Shown: positions 42,933-51,222 of the stretch, in pieces
Layout: every line of letters starts with the position of its first letter
Position numbering within the stretch: position 1 is the first letter of the stretch
Assembly: GCF_934636505.1 (NCBI RefSeq)
Contig: NZ_CAKUAL010000003.1
Location: 1-59,279 of the forward strand
Direction: 5' to 3'
DNA length: 59,279 nucleotides
Source of the DNA: an uncultured Ellagibacter sp.
GTDB lineage: Bacteria; Actinomycetota; Coriobacteriia; Coriobacteriales; Eggerthellaceae
Notes under the pieces: generated by a model
What the model saw: only the letters and a program-made list of their open reading frames with translations
What the model was told of the DNA's origin: nothing
Databases searched by the model: none
Program-made: the position numbers and the translations under genes

Positions 42933-45293
42933 TTATTCCCCCGCCTTCTCTTCGTAACCAAGCGGATTGGAAAGCGTGTTGTGGTCGCCTTCCTCGCACT
43001 TGTAAATGCGGCACAGAACAGTCTTGTAGTTCGAACCGAAGCCCGAACGACCCGGATCGTAGGCCAACAGCTGGTTGATGTTGTAATCGAGCATGCCGGA
43101 ATAACCTCCGTCTTCCCAGCCTTCCTGCTCAGGCATCCACCAACCATGGTCAGTCGATGCGTAACGAGGATCGAGCGCCTCGGTGAGCTCGACGCGACGC
43201 TTCGCGCGGCCGCGCTGGTTCTCGACCCACACCCAGTCGCCTTCGCGAACACCGCATTCGGCAGCGGTCTTCGGATTCATCTGGACGATCGGATCGGGGC
43301 GCATAGCGCGCAGCTTCGGGACCTGACGATGTTCGGAATGGAACAGCGACCAGTTGCGCGCACCCGTGGTGAGCACAATCGGGTATTCCTTGTAGAGCTC
43401 CGGGTCGGCAATCGGGCCGGGCGACGGTTCGTCGAACGACGGCACACACTGGATGCCGATCTTGTTGAAATAGCTCGACCACAACTCGATACGACCCGTT
43501 GCCGTCTGGAATCCAACCTGGCCGTCGGAGCGCAGCAAGCCCTTCTTGTACTTGTAGTACTCGAAGTCGAGGTAAGTCGGAGCCGCCTCACGCAGCTCCT
43601 CGAAGGACATGTCCATGCCCTCGAGAATGTGAGAGAACATCTCTTCCTCGGTGTCCCACGGGTAGAACTCGGGGCAGATGCGCTTGCCGATCTCGAGGTT
43701 GATCACCATGTCGGATTTCGCTTCGCCGACCTGGATCGCCTTGTTGATGGTCTCGCCGCGCTGCACGCCGTCGCCGATGCGGATGCCGTTGCGCTCGGCG
43801 AACGTGCAAGCCGGCAGGAAGACATCGGCCAGCGCCTGAACGGTCGGGGTCATGTACATGTCGACGGACACGATGAACTCGAGCTTCTTCAGCGCGTTGT
43901 ACGTACGGCGCGTGTCAGGCGAGGAATTCACGAGCGGGTTGGTGGTCTGCATCCAGGCAGCCTTCAGCGGGTAATCGTTACCGAGCTCGTCCTTGCCGGT
44001 TTCCAAGCATTCAATCGTCACATCGGTCGACGCATTCTTGAAACCGTAACGGTAAAGCGGGTACTTATGGATGCCGAGACGCTTTTCCTTCTGCTCGTCG
44101 GAAAGGTTCTCGCCACCCCAACCGGCATAGTACGGAAGAATCGACGGAGGAGCGATCATGCCGCCCGGGTTGTCGACGTTGCCCGTGATCTGGAAGATGG
44201 CGGAAAGTGCCTGGCAGGACGGAACAGCTTCCTTCGACATGTCGGTCGAAACGCCCCACTGCATGATGGCGCCGTCTGCGTTCGCGATCATGCGAGCCGC
44301 CTCGACGATCTTCTCGGGTTTTACCCAGCAGATCTCGGCGGTCTTCTCGGCAGTGTAGGGCTCGCATGCCTCTTTCAGCTGATCGAAGCCATAGCACCAG
44401 CAATCGACGAATTCCTTGTCGTAGATTTCTTCCTCAATCATGACGTGCAGGATGCCCATGGCAAGCGCGGCGTCGGTGCCGGGACGCAGCGGCAGGAAAA
44501 TTTCGGCCTTCGTACCGAGCCATGTCATCTTCGGGTCGACGGAAATGATCTTCGAGCCGCGCTTCATACAGTCAACGACCCAGTGTCCGTACAAGCCATC
44601 GGAATTGGAAACGATCGGGTTGTTGCCCCAAAGCACGATGCACTCGGGAACCTTCCAACGAGGATCGTCATAGCGCTTGGTGAACTGCTGCGAGTAGTCG
44701 CCAACCCAGAAAGATCCCGACGTGCACATAGAACTCGCAATGCGAGGTACGAAGCACGCGCAGCCGGAAAGCGCGAACACGACGTTAGGGCTGCCGAACG
44801 ACCAGGCAAGATGGCTGATCCACGGAGCGATATCGCGGCCGGTGCCCTTGAAGAAGAGCACGGACTGAGCACCGAATTCCTCTTTGTATGCGAGAAACTT
44901 CTCTGCGATAAGGTCGTACGCTTCGTCCCAACTGATGCGCTCCCACTTGTCCTTGCCGCGATTCTTCGGGTCGCGCTTCATGGGGTACACGACGCGATTC
45001 TCGTTGTAGGCGGATTCCATCAAGTCGAGGCAGCGCACGCACAAACGTCCCTTGTTGAACGGGTTTTCGGGGTCGCCTTCAACCTTTACAAGCTTGCCGT
45101 CCTTGTCGGTATACAGAAGCAGACCACACCCAAGATGGCATCCAGGACCCGACCACGCGCTGCCGCGTGTGACCGTGTACTCGCCTTCTTGGTAACGCCA
45201 AGGCTTTTCGTGTTCGACGTACTCGTACTTGTCGGGCCTGCCGATCTTCTCCCCCGCATGACGCTCATGGGACACGTCTTTGAATTCTGCCAT
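42933..45293 (-). CDS. Molybdopterin-dependent oxidoreductase (DMSO reductase superfamily)
   Basis: A 786-aa catalytic subunit, cytosolic since no Tat signal is present. It has the N-terminal Fe-S region (GPGCHLGCG and GRLCVRC: C52, C56, C85, C88), WERISWDEAYDLIAEKF, a GSPN block followed at the eighth position by C178 (where acetylene hydratase places its metal-ligand cysteine), GTDAALAMGI, GVSTDMSK and MPEQEGWEDGGYSG. By eye it belongs near acetylene hydratase and the dehydroxylase-type enzymes expanded in Eggerthellaceae. The usual first Fe-S cysteine (position 49) is Gly. The substrate is unknown. It is transcribed from its own promoter, which carries the shared operator, with the ferredoxin gene. 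Confidence 0.85.
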   Translation of the reverse strand: MAEFKDVSHERHAGEKIGRPDKYEYVEHEKPWRYQEGEYTVTRGSAWSGPGCHLGCGLLLYTDKDGKLVKVEGDPENPFNKGRLCVRCLDLMESAYNENRVVYPMKRDPKNRGKDKWERISWDEAYDLIAEKFLAYKEEFGAQSVLFFKGTGRDIAPWISHLAWSFGSPNVVFALSGCACFVPRIASSMCTSGSFWVGDYSQQFTKRYDDPRWKVPECIVLWGNNPIVSNSDGLYGHWVVDCMKRGSKIISVDPKMTWLGTKAEIFLPLRPGTDAALAMGILHVMIEEEIYDKEFVDCWCYGFDQLKEACEPYTAEKTAEICWVKPEKIVEAARMIANADGAIMQWGVSTDMSKEAVPSCQALSAIFQITGNVDNPGGMIAPPSILPYYAGWGGENLSDEQKEKRLGIHKYPLYRYGFKNASTDVTIECLETGKDELGNDYPLKAAWMQTTNPLVNSSPDTRRTYNALKKLEFIVSVDMYMTPTVQALADVFLPACTFAERNGIRIGDGVQRGETINKAIQVGEAKSDMVINLEIGKRICPEFYPWDTEEEMFSHILEGMDMSFEELREAAPTYLDFEYYKYKKGLLRSDGQVGFQTATGRIELWSSYFNKIGIQCVPSFDEPSPGPIADPELYKEYPIVLTTGARNWSLFHSEHRQVPKLRAMRPDPIVQMNPKTAAECGVREGDWVWVENQRGRAKRRVELTEALDPRYASTDHGWWMPEQEGWEDGGYSGMLDYNINQLLAYDPGRSGFGSNYKTVLCRIYKCEEGDHNTLSNPLGYEEKAGE
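42969..43046 (-). repeat. 78-bp inverted repeat, original copy (end of the molybdopterin gene)
   Basis: Codes for SGFGSNYKTVLCRIYKCEEG plus six more residues near the C-terminus of the enzyme. The identical 78 bases occur on the opposite strand at 49576-49653. Confidence 0.97.
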
Positions 45294-45362
45294 GCTATTC
45301 TCCTCTCGAATCCTCCATCGAAGCGGCAGGTCATACCCGCTGCTTCACCGTCCCTGGTAATC

Positions 45363-45425
45363 AGTATAGATACCGCACGAAGCGCGCGTTCGTCGTTAAA
45401 GGAAAGGTACTTTCCAAAATGGAAA
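45363..45425 (-). promoter_or_regulatory. Promoter and operator of the molybdopterin enzyme operon
   Basis: The -10 box TATACT (45363-45368, minus strand) has no good -35. An operator with three half-sites at 10-bp steps lies upstream: GGAAA-n5-TTTCC-n5-GGAAA (45401-45425). Relative to the probable start it covers about -45 to -69, the usual place for LysR-type activators. The same block occurs at 49456-49480. Confidence 0.7.
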
Positions 45426-45475
45426 CGACGCCCGCGCATATGCGATCGGTAAGAATTCCCGCTTACCTCGAACGC

Positions 45476-46390
45476 CTAAATGACATAGCCCTTCTCCTGC
45501 AGCCGCTCGGTGCAGTACCGGGCAGCATCGATGCACGGATCGACGACTTCAGCTTCGGTATCCCTATTCCAAATCGCGCTTACGTAATATTCCGTGTTCT
45601 CGTCATTGATTCGAATGAAATCGATGCGTTCGCCGAACATCGGCATATTGTGCTCCGAAGAGAAACCGACGGCATTTTGAAGCTCGACACCCAAGTAAAG
45701 CGAGTCGACGTCTCCGTAATGTCCGATTTCTCCCTCATGGTCCGCTGGAAGCAGGCTGGCAATATACTCGCTCATCCCCGGATACCTGTCGGAGCTCGGG
45801 AGAAGCAAGTGAAAGGGTTTAAGATCCTCGACGAGGATTCCCTCGCCCTTCTTCTCCGCCAAAGGATGCTTCGAGCCCACGATCACATCGAACCGATCTT
45901 TGTACATCGGCATCGAACCACAGCGAGCGGTATCGCCGAAACTCGGATCGAGACCGAACGAGAAATCGACCTTGCGCGTGCCTATCGCGTCGAACAGCTC
46001 GCCGTATTCCATGCAGATCGGAATCGCCTTGATATCGGGATTGCACCTCGCCAACCGTTTCAAGAACATGGCGATAAACGGATGCGCCGCATTGCGAAGA
46101 TATCCCACGCGAACAACTCTTCTGTACGACTTCGAAGCCATCTCGAGACGCGTGACCGCACGATCCCAGCAGTTGACGATTTCCCTCGCTTCTTCAAGGA
46201 ACACCTCACCGCACGCCGTCAGCTCAACGCCATGGCTGTCGCGCCTTAAAAGCTTCACCGCAAGTTCTTTTTCCATTGCGGAAATATGCTTGCTCAGAAC
46301 CGATGAGCTCACATAGAAGCGACGCGCCGTCGCGCTGAAACTGAACGTCTCAGAAAGATCGATAAATTCCTTCAAGTAATCGATGTTCAT
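45476..46390 (-). CDS. LysR-type transcriptional regulator
   Basis: A 304-aa LysR protein: winged helix-turn-helix at the N-terminus (FSFSATARRFYVSSSVLSKH), linker helix, then a periplasmic-binding-protein-like effector domain (VGYLRNAAHP, FSFGLDPSFG, VIVGSKHPLA). It lies between the hydrolase gene (gap 49 bp) and the molybdopterin gene. It is the best candidate for binding the GGAAA/TTTCC operators upstream of both the enzyme and the transporter units; the ligand is probably the enzyme's substrate or a relative. The start has GAGGGGG upstream. Confidence 0.92.
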   Translation of the reverse strand: MNIDYLKEFIDLSETFSFSATARRFYVSSSVLSKHISAMEKELAVKLLRRDSHGVELTACGEVFLEEAREIVNCWDRAVTRLEMASKSYRRVVRVGYLRNAAHPFIAMFLKRLARCNPDIKAIPICMEYGELFDAIGTRKVDFSFGLDPSFGDTARCGSMPMYKDRFDVIVGSKHPLAEKKGEGILVEDLKPFHLLLPSSDRYPGMSEYIASLLPADHEGEIGHYGDVDSLYLGVELQNAVGFSSEHNMPMFGERIDFIRINDENTEYYVSAIWNRDTEAEVVDPCIDAARYCTERLQEKGYVI

Positions 46391-46439
46391 TGCTTTGCCC
46401 CCTCAAGCAAAACGCATCCGCTGCACTATCCCCAAAGCG

Positions 46440-47375
46440 CTAGTAAACGTAATGGACGAACAGGCCGTCTTCCGTCTCGCGGCTTTCGAATCGGTCCTTC
46501 ATTGTACAATCGTGAGTAAGAACGAGCCTCGTCATATCGCCTTCGATCTGATCGAGAATCCATGCGTAAGCCTCGAAAACCTTGATCATCGAACCCGACC
46601 GACCGAGAATCGGGGCAAGATAACCCTTCCATTCGCCCATTCCCACAAGATTTGCGGGCCGCACGGCGATATCGCCCGCAATGACGTACTTCTTGAACGT
46701 ATCGGAGGTCGCCGCCCCCAGAGCCCCTGACACAACGCGAATGCCCTGTTCGTTATGGACGACAACGGGCTTCGTCTGCGTTCCTGCCTCGCGCGGGCTT
46801 TCCTTCACAACCACAACCTGCTCGGCAACGGAATGGCAGTCGTTGAAAACACGCAAGTCGATTCCCGGCAAAAAGTTGACGACGTCCCCGTTGAGCAGCA
46901 CGAGCCTCCCCTCGTCGACCATCGCCCGCATCGGCGGATAATCGCTCGCGAATGCAGCGGGAAGAACGGCTTGCGCGTACTCGGGTTCGCCGACCATGCG
47001 CTCCCACGACTCGAATTCCTTCTGCTGGATGTAAATCCGGGCGTTCGGGAACCGGCATACGCCGCTGATGTGGTCGATATGGGCATGAGTCAAGATGACG
47101 ATGTCGATATCCTCGGGCGTCAGATCCACTTGCTCCAAAGCCCACACCACCCCATGGCACGTCGTGATCAGTTCGTCCCACAACTGCTTCTTCACCAGGT
47201 CTTCGGTATCGACGCCGGTATCGACGAGGATGTTATGGCCGCCTCCCTGCACGAGAGTCACCGAATGTACGTTCTGCTCGGATTGACCTGGGCGAGGGTT
47301 TCCCACCATACCGTAGATAAATTCGCTTCCCCAAGGGCCGATGCCGTATTCGATGTTCGTGATTTTATAGTGCAT
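46440..47375 (-). CDS. Metallo-beta-lactamase-fold hydrolase (lactonase-like)
   Basis: A 311-aa MBL-fold protein with THAHIDHISG (H97, H99, D101, H102), an earlier LVDTGVD strand, DCHSVAEQV with a third metal histidine candidate, and VIAGDIAVR with the bridging aspartate. The closest group by eye is the N-acyl-homoserine-lactonase-like family, which opens lactone rings. In this locus it may process the substrate or product of the molybdopterin enzyme. The ATG at 47375 is chosen (nine residues shorter than the open frame) because GGGAG precedes it at good spacing. It is probably co-transcribed with lysR. Confidence 0.85.
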   Translation of the reverse strand: MHYKITNIEYGIGPWGSEFIYGMVGNPRPGQSEQNVHSVTLVQGGGHNILVDTGVDTEDLVKKQLWDELITTCHGVVWALEQVDLTPEDIDIVILTHAHIDHISGVCRFPNARIYIQQKEFESWERMVGEPEYAQAVLPAAFASDYPPMRAMVDEGRLVLLNGDVVNFLPGIDLRVFNDCHSVAEQVVVVKESPREAGTQTKPVVVHNEQGIRVVSGALGAATSDTFKKYVIAGDIAVRPANLVGMGEWKGYLAPILGRSGSMIKVFEAYAWILDQIEGDMTRLVLTHDCTMKDRFESRETEDGLFVHYVY

Positions 47376-47410
47376 GAAAACACTCCCTCGATCCGTTTTC
47401 ATAACGTTTC

Positions 47411-47445
47411 AGAAAAACGGCCGCAGTTTCAGTGACTGCGGCCGT
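47411..47445 (-). terminator. Terminator after the DASS carrier gene
   Basis: ACGGCCGCAGT (47417-47427) pairs with ACTGCGGCCGT (47435-47445), followed on the minus strand by TTTTCT. It separates the transporter unit from the hydrolase-lysR unit, or limits read-through. Confidence 0.85.
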
Positions 47446-47505
47446 CTCGGCTGGGCTACTCCAACAATCTCATTGAAAAGCTTTCGAATCGAATCGAGCC
47501 ATTAA

Positions 47506-48945
47506 CTAAGCTGCAAGCGGGAGCATGAAGCCGCCGATGAAGTAGATGACCAGCACTTCCACGAGAACGTAGATGACCGAGCAAAGCCATCCAGCGCGAG
47601 TGAGCTCCGTCGTCGTGTAGTAGCCCTCGCTGTAGGAAACCATCATCGGGGGGCTGAACGGCATGAGGAAGCTGCCTGCCGTGACCGAAGCCATGAGCAT
47701 CGCAAAGATTGCGGGCGAGACGCCTGCCGCAACGCAGAAGCCCATGACCGGCGGCACGAACAGCGCGCACAGTGCAGGCGCTGCCGGCACGAAGGTATGG
47801 ATGACGTACGCGACGGCCATGATGATGATGAGCGCGACCAGCGTGTTCATGCCAAGGATTCCGCTGGAAAGGAAGAGGTTCACCAGGTAAGCTGCAACAC
47901 CAGTCGATGCACAGGCGTTCGCCATGCACATAACGCCGCCGACCATGAGGATGACGCCCCAGCCTTCTGCAGACTCGAATTCCTTCCAATTGAGGATATC
48001 GATACCGGGAACGAACGCGATGGCGAGCATGACGATGATCACGTTGACGTTGGTGAGGATCGGCACCCAGTTGCCGGCAATGAAGCCAACGACCAGCACG
48101 ATCATGTAGATAAGCGACTTGATGTCGAGCGCGCTCATGGGCTCGTCATCCTTCTTCGCGATGAGAGCCGCCTCTTCTTCGGTCAGCGACTCAGGCGGAA
48201 ACACCTTGCACAGGATAATCCACAGCACCGGAATCATGACGACCGCGATGATAAGGCCGGGGACGAACCACTCGAAGAACCCGATGCTCAAACCGTAAGT
48301 GGAGGTCAGAAGGCCAGCGCACAGGATGTTGAGCGAATGACCAAACGGAGTGATGAAACCGCCGATAATAGCGGCGAACGCAATGCCCATGGCAAGGCAG
48401 CGGCCGAGGTTGGGCTTGTTTTCCTTGGCATTGATTGCCTTCAAGAACGGCAGGGCGAGCGCCATGCCGACTGCGACGGCACCGGTGTCGGTCATGAACA
48501 TGGACACAATGGCGGTCGCGATCATGTACGCCAGGACGACCGACTTCGCCTTCGTTCCCGCCTTCGACACAAGAGCGGTAACCAAACGGCGTCCAAGGGA
48601 CGTCTTAATCATGATAGCGGTCATCACGAACACGCCGAAGATGAACCAAACCGTGGCAGACGTGAAACCGCTCCACGCATCGGCGAATTTGGGAACAACG
48701 CCCAAAACGCACAGAAGGATAGCACCTAGAAGGCCAGTCACGCCCGCGGGCAACGTATCGCAAATCCAGAAGATGATCGCAAGCAAAAGAATGCCAAGGG
48801 ACATGATCGCCTCATGGGACAAATCAGCAGTAGCCGGCACGAATGCGCACACCGCGAGCGCAATGATGCCGAGGATCAGGCCGATAAGGCGCTTGGTAAA
48901 CCCTTTTTTCGCCGCCGGTTTCTTGGCGGCTTTTTCGTTGCTCAT
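47506..48945 (-). CDS. DASS/CitT-type sodium:anion symporter
   Basis: A 479-aa transporter of the divalent anion:sodium symporter family with about twelve helices. It has repeated entry-loop motifs (SMFMTDTGAVAVGMALALPF and GSFLMPFSPPMMVSYSEGYY) that hold the Ser-Asn/Thr-type substrate turns. Substrates in the family are dicarboxylates, tartrate, citrate or sulfonates; this one cannot be set. It follows the small membrane protein gene (gap 63 bp) under a promoter sharing the operator of the molybdopterin gene, so its cargo may be the enzyme's substrate. The start has AAAGGGGAG upstream. Confidence 0.9.
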   Translation of the reverse strand: MSNEKAAKKPAAKKGFTKRLIGLILGIIALAVCAFVPATADLSHEAIMSLGILLLAIIFWICDTLPAGVTGLLGAILLCVLGVVPKFADAWSGFTSATVWFIFGVFVMTAIMIKTSLGRRLVTALVSKAGTKAKSVVLAYMIATAIVSMFMTDTGAVAVGMALALPFLKAINAKENKPNLGRCLAMGIAFAAIIGGFITPFGHSLNILCAGLLTSTYGLSIGFFEWFVPGLIIAVVMIPVLWIILCKVFPPESLTEEEAALIAKKDDEPMSALDIKSLIYMIVLVVGFIAGNWVPILTNVNVIIVMLAIAFVPGIDILNWKEFESAEGWGVILMVGGVMCMANACASTGVAAYLVNLFLSSGILGMNTLVALIIIMAVAYVIHTFVPAAPALCALFVPPVMGFCVAAGVSPAIFAMLMASVTAGSFLMPFSPPMMVSYSEGYYTTTELTRAGWLCSVIYVLVEVLVIYFIGGFMLPLAA

Positions 48946-49008
48946 TCTTCTCCCCTTTCGTAATCGATTATGAGTTTTGATTTCCTTACTAGAGAATGCT
49001 CGATCCCA

Positions 49009-49299
49009 TCACCTTTTCCTCCCCCTTTTTGATCTAGCTGGCTTCCTATTGCCTGACTGGCCCGACATCTCAGTGAGAATCTGCATCGGAGCCAGGTCAA
49101 ACGCATCGATTGCGCTTTTCTTCCCCTGTTTGGGATCGAGCCCGAAATAATCCCTCACTTCGGACATGGTTTGCTTGATATCGGTATTCGGCTGCTGTAA
49201 AATGCCGTCCTCTTCGCGTTTTTTGAAGCGGATGTAGCTGATGCTGAGAATCACAACGAACGCCGCAACCACAAGATACGTCGCAATAGAAGAGTCCAT
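49009..49299 (-). CDS. Small single-pass membrane protein of unknown function
   Basis: A 96-aa protein: one N-terminal helix (IATYLVVAAFVVILSISYI) and a polar, basic cytosolic tail (ending PARSKRGRKR). GGGGGAAAG precedes the ATG. I do not recognise a family. It is the first gene of the transporter unit and could be an accessory subunit of the DASS carrier. Confidence 0.7.
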   Translation of the reverse strand: MDSSIATYLVVAAFVVILSISYIRFKKREEDGILQQPNTDIKQTMSEVRDYFGLDPKQGKKSAIDAFDLAPMQILTEMSGQSGNRKPARSKRGRKR

Positions 49300-49417
49300 C
49301 TTTCCCCCGTTCAGATGCGCGTGCAGTATGTCGAAATCCGCGCACTCGCTTCAAGCCCCGTCTTCACGGTGCAATCAGCAGCCCCTCTTGCTGCACGGCA
49401 CCGTAAACGCGTTTCTC

Positions 49418-49480
49418 AGTTTATTCAGCAGAGCGCGAAACGGCGTTTCGCATATGGAAGCGCCGTTTCCAAAAAGGAAA
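49418..49480 (-). promoter_or_regulatory. Promoter and operator of the transporter unit
   Basis: The -10 box TAAACT (49418-49423, minus strand). The block GGAAG-n5-TTTCC-n5-GGAAA (49456-49480) begins 38 nt from it, exactly as in the enzyme promoter. Two more half-sites continue the 10-bp register towards the promoter: CGAAA (49436-49440) and TTTCG (49446-49450), inside the palindrome GCGAAACGGCGTTTCGC. Confidence 0.7.
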
Positions 49481-49575
49481 GATGCGCGGTCGGTTGACGG
49501 CGCAATGGTTGAGCAGGCGTGGGACCACCCGCATGGCTTTTCAATCCAGGCATGCCGAAGAATGCGCAAACTTTG

Positions 49576-49653
49576 TCGGGCTTCGGTTCGAACTACAAGA
49601 CTGTTCTGTGCCGCATTTACAAGTGCGAGGAAGGCGACCACAACACGCTTTCC
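49576..49653 (+). repeat. 78-bp inverted repeat, second copy
   Basis: Exact 78-base copy of 42969-43046 in opposite orientation. Upstream and downstream of it the similarity stops at once, so it is a relic of the end of a molybdopterin gene, not a full gene. Confidence 0.97.
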
Positions 49654-49744
49654 CGCTTCAGGAACAAATCGCGTCATGATAACCGACTGAACGGAGAGCT
49701 ATCCATCGGCGAAAAGGTCCCCCTTCAAAATTGGAACAAAAAAC

Positions 49745-49822
49745 CTATTCGTTTGAGCGTATGGTTTTTAATGTTTGAAAATTGTTTTAACTATTCGTTT
49801 TAGCGAACAGTTTTGTTAGAAT
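49745..49822 (+). promoter_or_regulatory. hipA promoter with direct repeats
   Basis: CTATTCGTTTGAGCG (49745-49759) and CTATTCGTTTTAGCG (49791-49805) are direct repeats, 14 of 15 equal. The second overlaps the expected -35 of a TAGAAT -10 box (49817-49822). They are good candidates for operator sites of the HTH domain of the encoded protein. Confidence 0.55.
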
Positions 49823-49857
49823 GTTCCCAAATTCAAAGCTGGATTCAAGGAGGCGCC

Positions 49858-51195
49858 ATGCTCACGACGCATCAAGCCGCACAACTGCTCGGCGTTAGCA
49901 ATCGAAGGGTTCAAGCGCTCGTCCGCGATGGCGCCATCGAAGCGCAAAAGGTGTCAGGTGTTTGGCTCATCAGCGAAGATTCCATCAAGGAGAGAATCGG
50001 CACCGTCAGCAAAAAAGGCGGCCGGCCGGCGCGAGGCCGAGGGAAAAGCGAAACCGAATTCGCGCTCATGAACAGGGGGCACGAGATCGCGCAGGTCATT
50101 TACGACAGTCGACGCAAAGAGTTCACCTATATGAGCTCCGACGTCGACGAGGCGCGCGCTCCAATCGGTCTGCTCAACGACACCGGCAACATGCTCGCTA
50201 ACTTCAATTCCTGGTGGCGAGGAAGGGGAATTCCCCAAACGAGGCATCGGCTGGACGCGCTCCTTAACGAGGCAGGGGTCGCGCTCCCCCAAGAGCTCAT
50301 CCAACGAAACCTCGGGCTTTCCTTGTCCGATCACTATTGGATTCGCCCAATCGGCTCGGCACTTGCATGGGAAGACGTCAACTTCTTCAACAATGACTTC
50401 AACCAGGTTTCGCTCATCACAGCCGAGTTCGTCGTCGATGGCAAGACCACCGCAGCAAAGCCCGACAACACTTCCGATGGAAATCTGGAAAAACGCTGGG
50501 TTTGCCGCAACGGAAAGCGACTCCTTCTGAAGGGCGGCACGCAATATGGTCAGGAGCCATACAATGAAGTGGTGGCGACCGCGCTGCACAGGCGCCTCCT
50601 CAAACGCGGCGACTACGTCCCATACGGTATCGAGGGAGAGGGAGCGACCGCGTTGAGCCGCTGCGCGAACTTCCTAACCGACGAGGAAGAGTTCGTCCCC
50701 GCTCTTTACGTTGAACGACACCTCGAACGCGATGCTCGTTTAAACGATTACGAGCACTACCTCGCGTGCTGCGAAGCGCTTGGGGCCTCCGGGGCGGTGA
50801 GCTCTCTCGACCGCATGATCGTGTGCGACGACGTTATCGCCAATCACGACCGGCATCATCGCAATTTTGGAATCATCAGGAACGTGGAGACCCTCGAATG
50901 CCGCCCGGCGCCGATATTCGACTCCGGCTCGTCTCTTTGGTGCAATATCCCAACGTCGCAGCTTGTCGCCGGCGAGCACAGTTTCGAAAGCAAGCAGTTC
51001 TACGCAAGCCCCGCGAAGCAGATGCTTCTCGTTCAAGACATGAGCTGGTTCAGCAGAAGCAAGCTAGAAGGGTTCGTTGATGAGGCCCTCGGCATCCTGT
51101 CAAAAAACGAAGCGCTTGCATCGAGGCTTCCCTCCATCGAAGCCGCGCTCGAATGGAGGGTCGACAGAATGGTCAACATCGCGGAGTGGAGCTAG
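49858..51195 (+). CDS. Single-chain HTH-HipA-type kinase
   Basis: A 445-aa fusion. Residues 1-47 are an excisionase/MerR-like helix-turn-helix (LTTHQAAQLLGVSNRRVQAL). After a basic linker and about 140 residues of unknown fold comes a HipA-type serine/threonine kinase: nucleotide lysine K225 in LLLKGG, catalytic loop ANHDRHHRNFG (D331, N336), and metal-binding aspartate D355 in APIFDSG. Usual HipBA modules have a separate HipB antitoxin; here DNA binding and kinase are joined and no partner gene is next to it. It may autoregulate through the direct repeats upstream. Toxicity and target are unproven. ATG at 49858 has AAGGAGG upstream. Confidence 0.8.
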   Translation: MLTTHQAAQLLGVSNRRVQALVRDGAIEAQKVSGVWLISEDSIKERIGTVSKKGGRPARGRGKSETEFALMNRGHEIAQVIYDSRRKEFTYMSSDVDEARAPIGLLNDTGNMLANFNSWWRGRGIPQTRHRLDALLNEAGVALPQELIQRNLGLSLSDHYWIRPIGSALAWEDVNFFNNDFNQVSLITAEFVVDGKTTAAKPDNTSDGNLEKRWVCRNGKRLLLKGGTQYGQEPYNEVVATALHRRLLKRGDYVPYGIEGEGATALSRCANFLTDEEEFVPALYVERHLERDARLNDYEHYLACCEALGASGAVSSLDRMIVCDDVIANHDRHHRNFGIIRNVETLECRPAPIFDSGSSLWCNIPTSQLVAGEHSFESKQFYASPAKQMLLVQDMSWFSRSKLEGFVDEALGILSKNEALASRLPSIEAALEWRVDRMVNIAEWS

Positions 51196-51222
51196 CGCGA
51201 CGCCGGCGAGTCTTTACGCGCC

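Larger units (their letters stand above)
49300..49857. other. Regulatory and relic DNA between the transporter unit and hipA
   Basis: In order: the promoter and operator of the small-membrane-protein/DASS unit, about 90 bp with nothing recognised, the 78-bp inverted copy of the molybdopterin gene end, and an AT-rich stretch (49690-49830) with the hipA control region. No intact gene. Confidence 0.7.
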
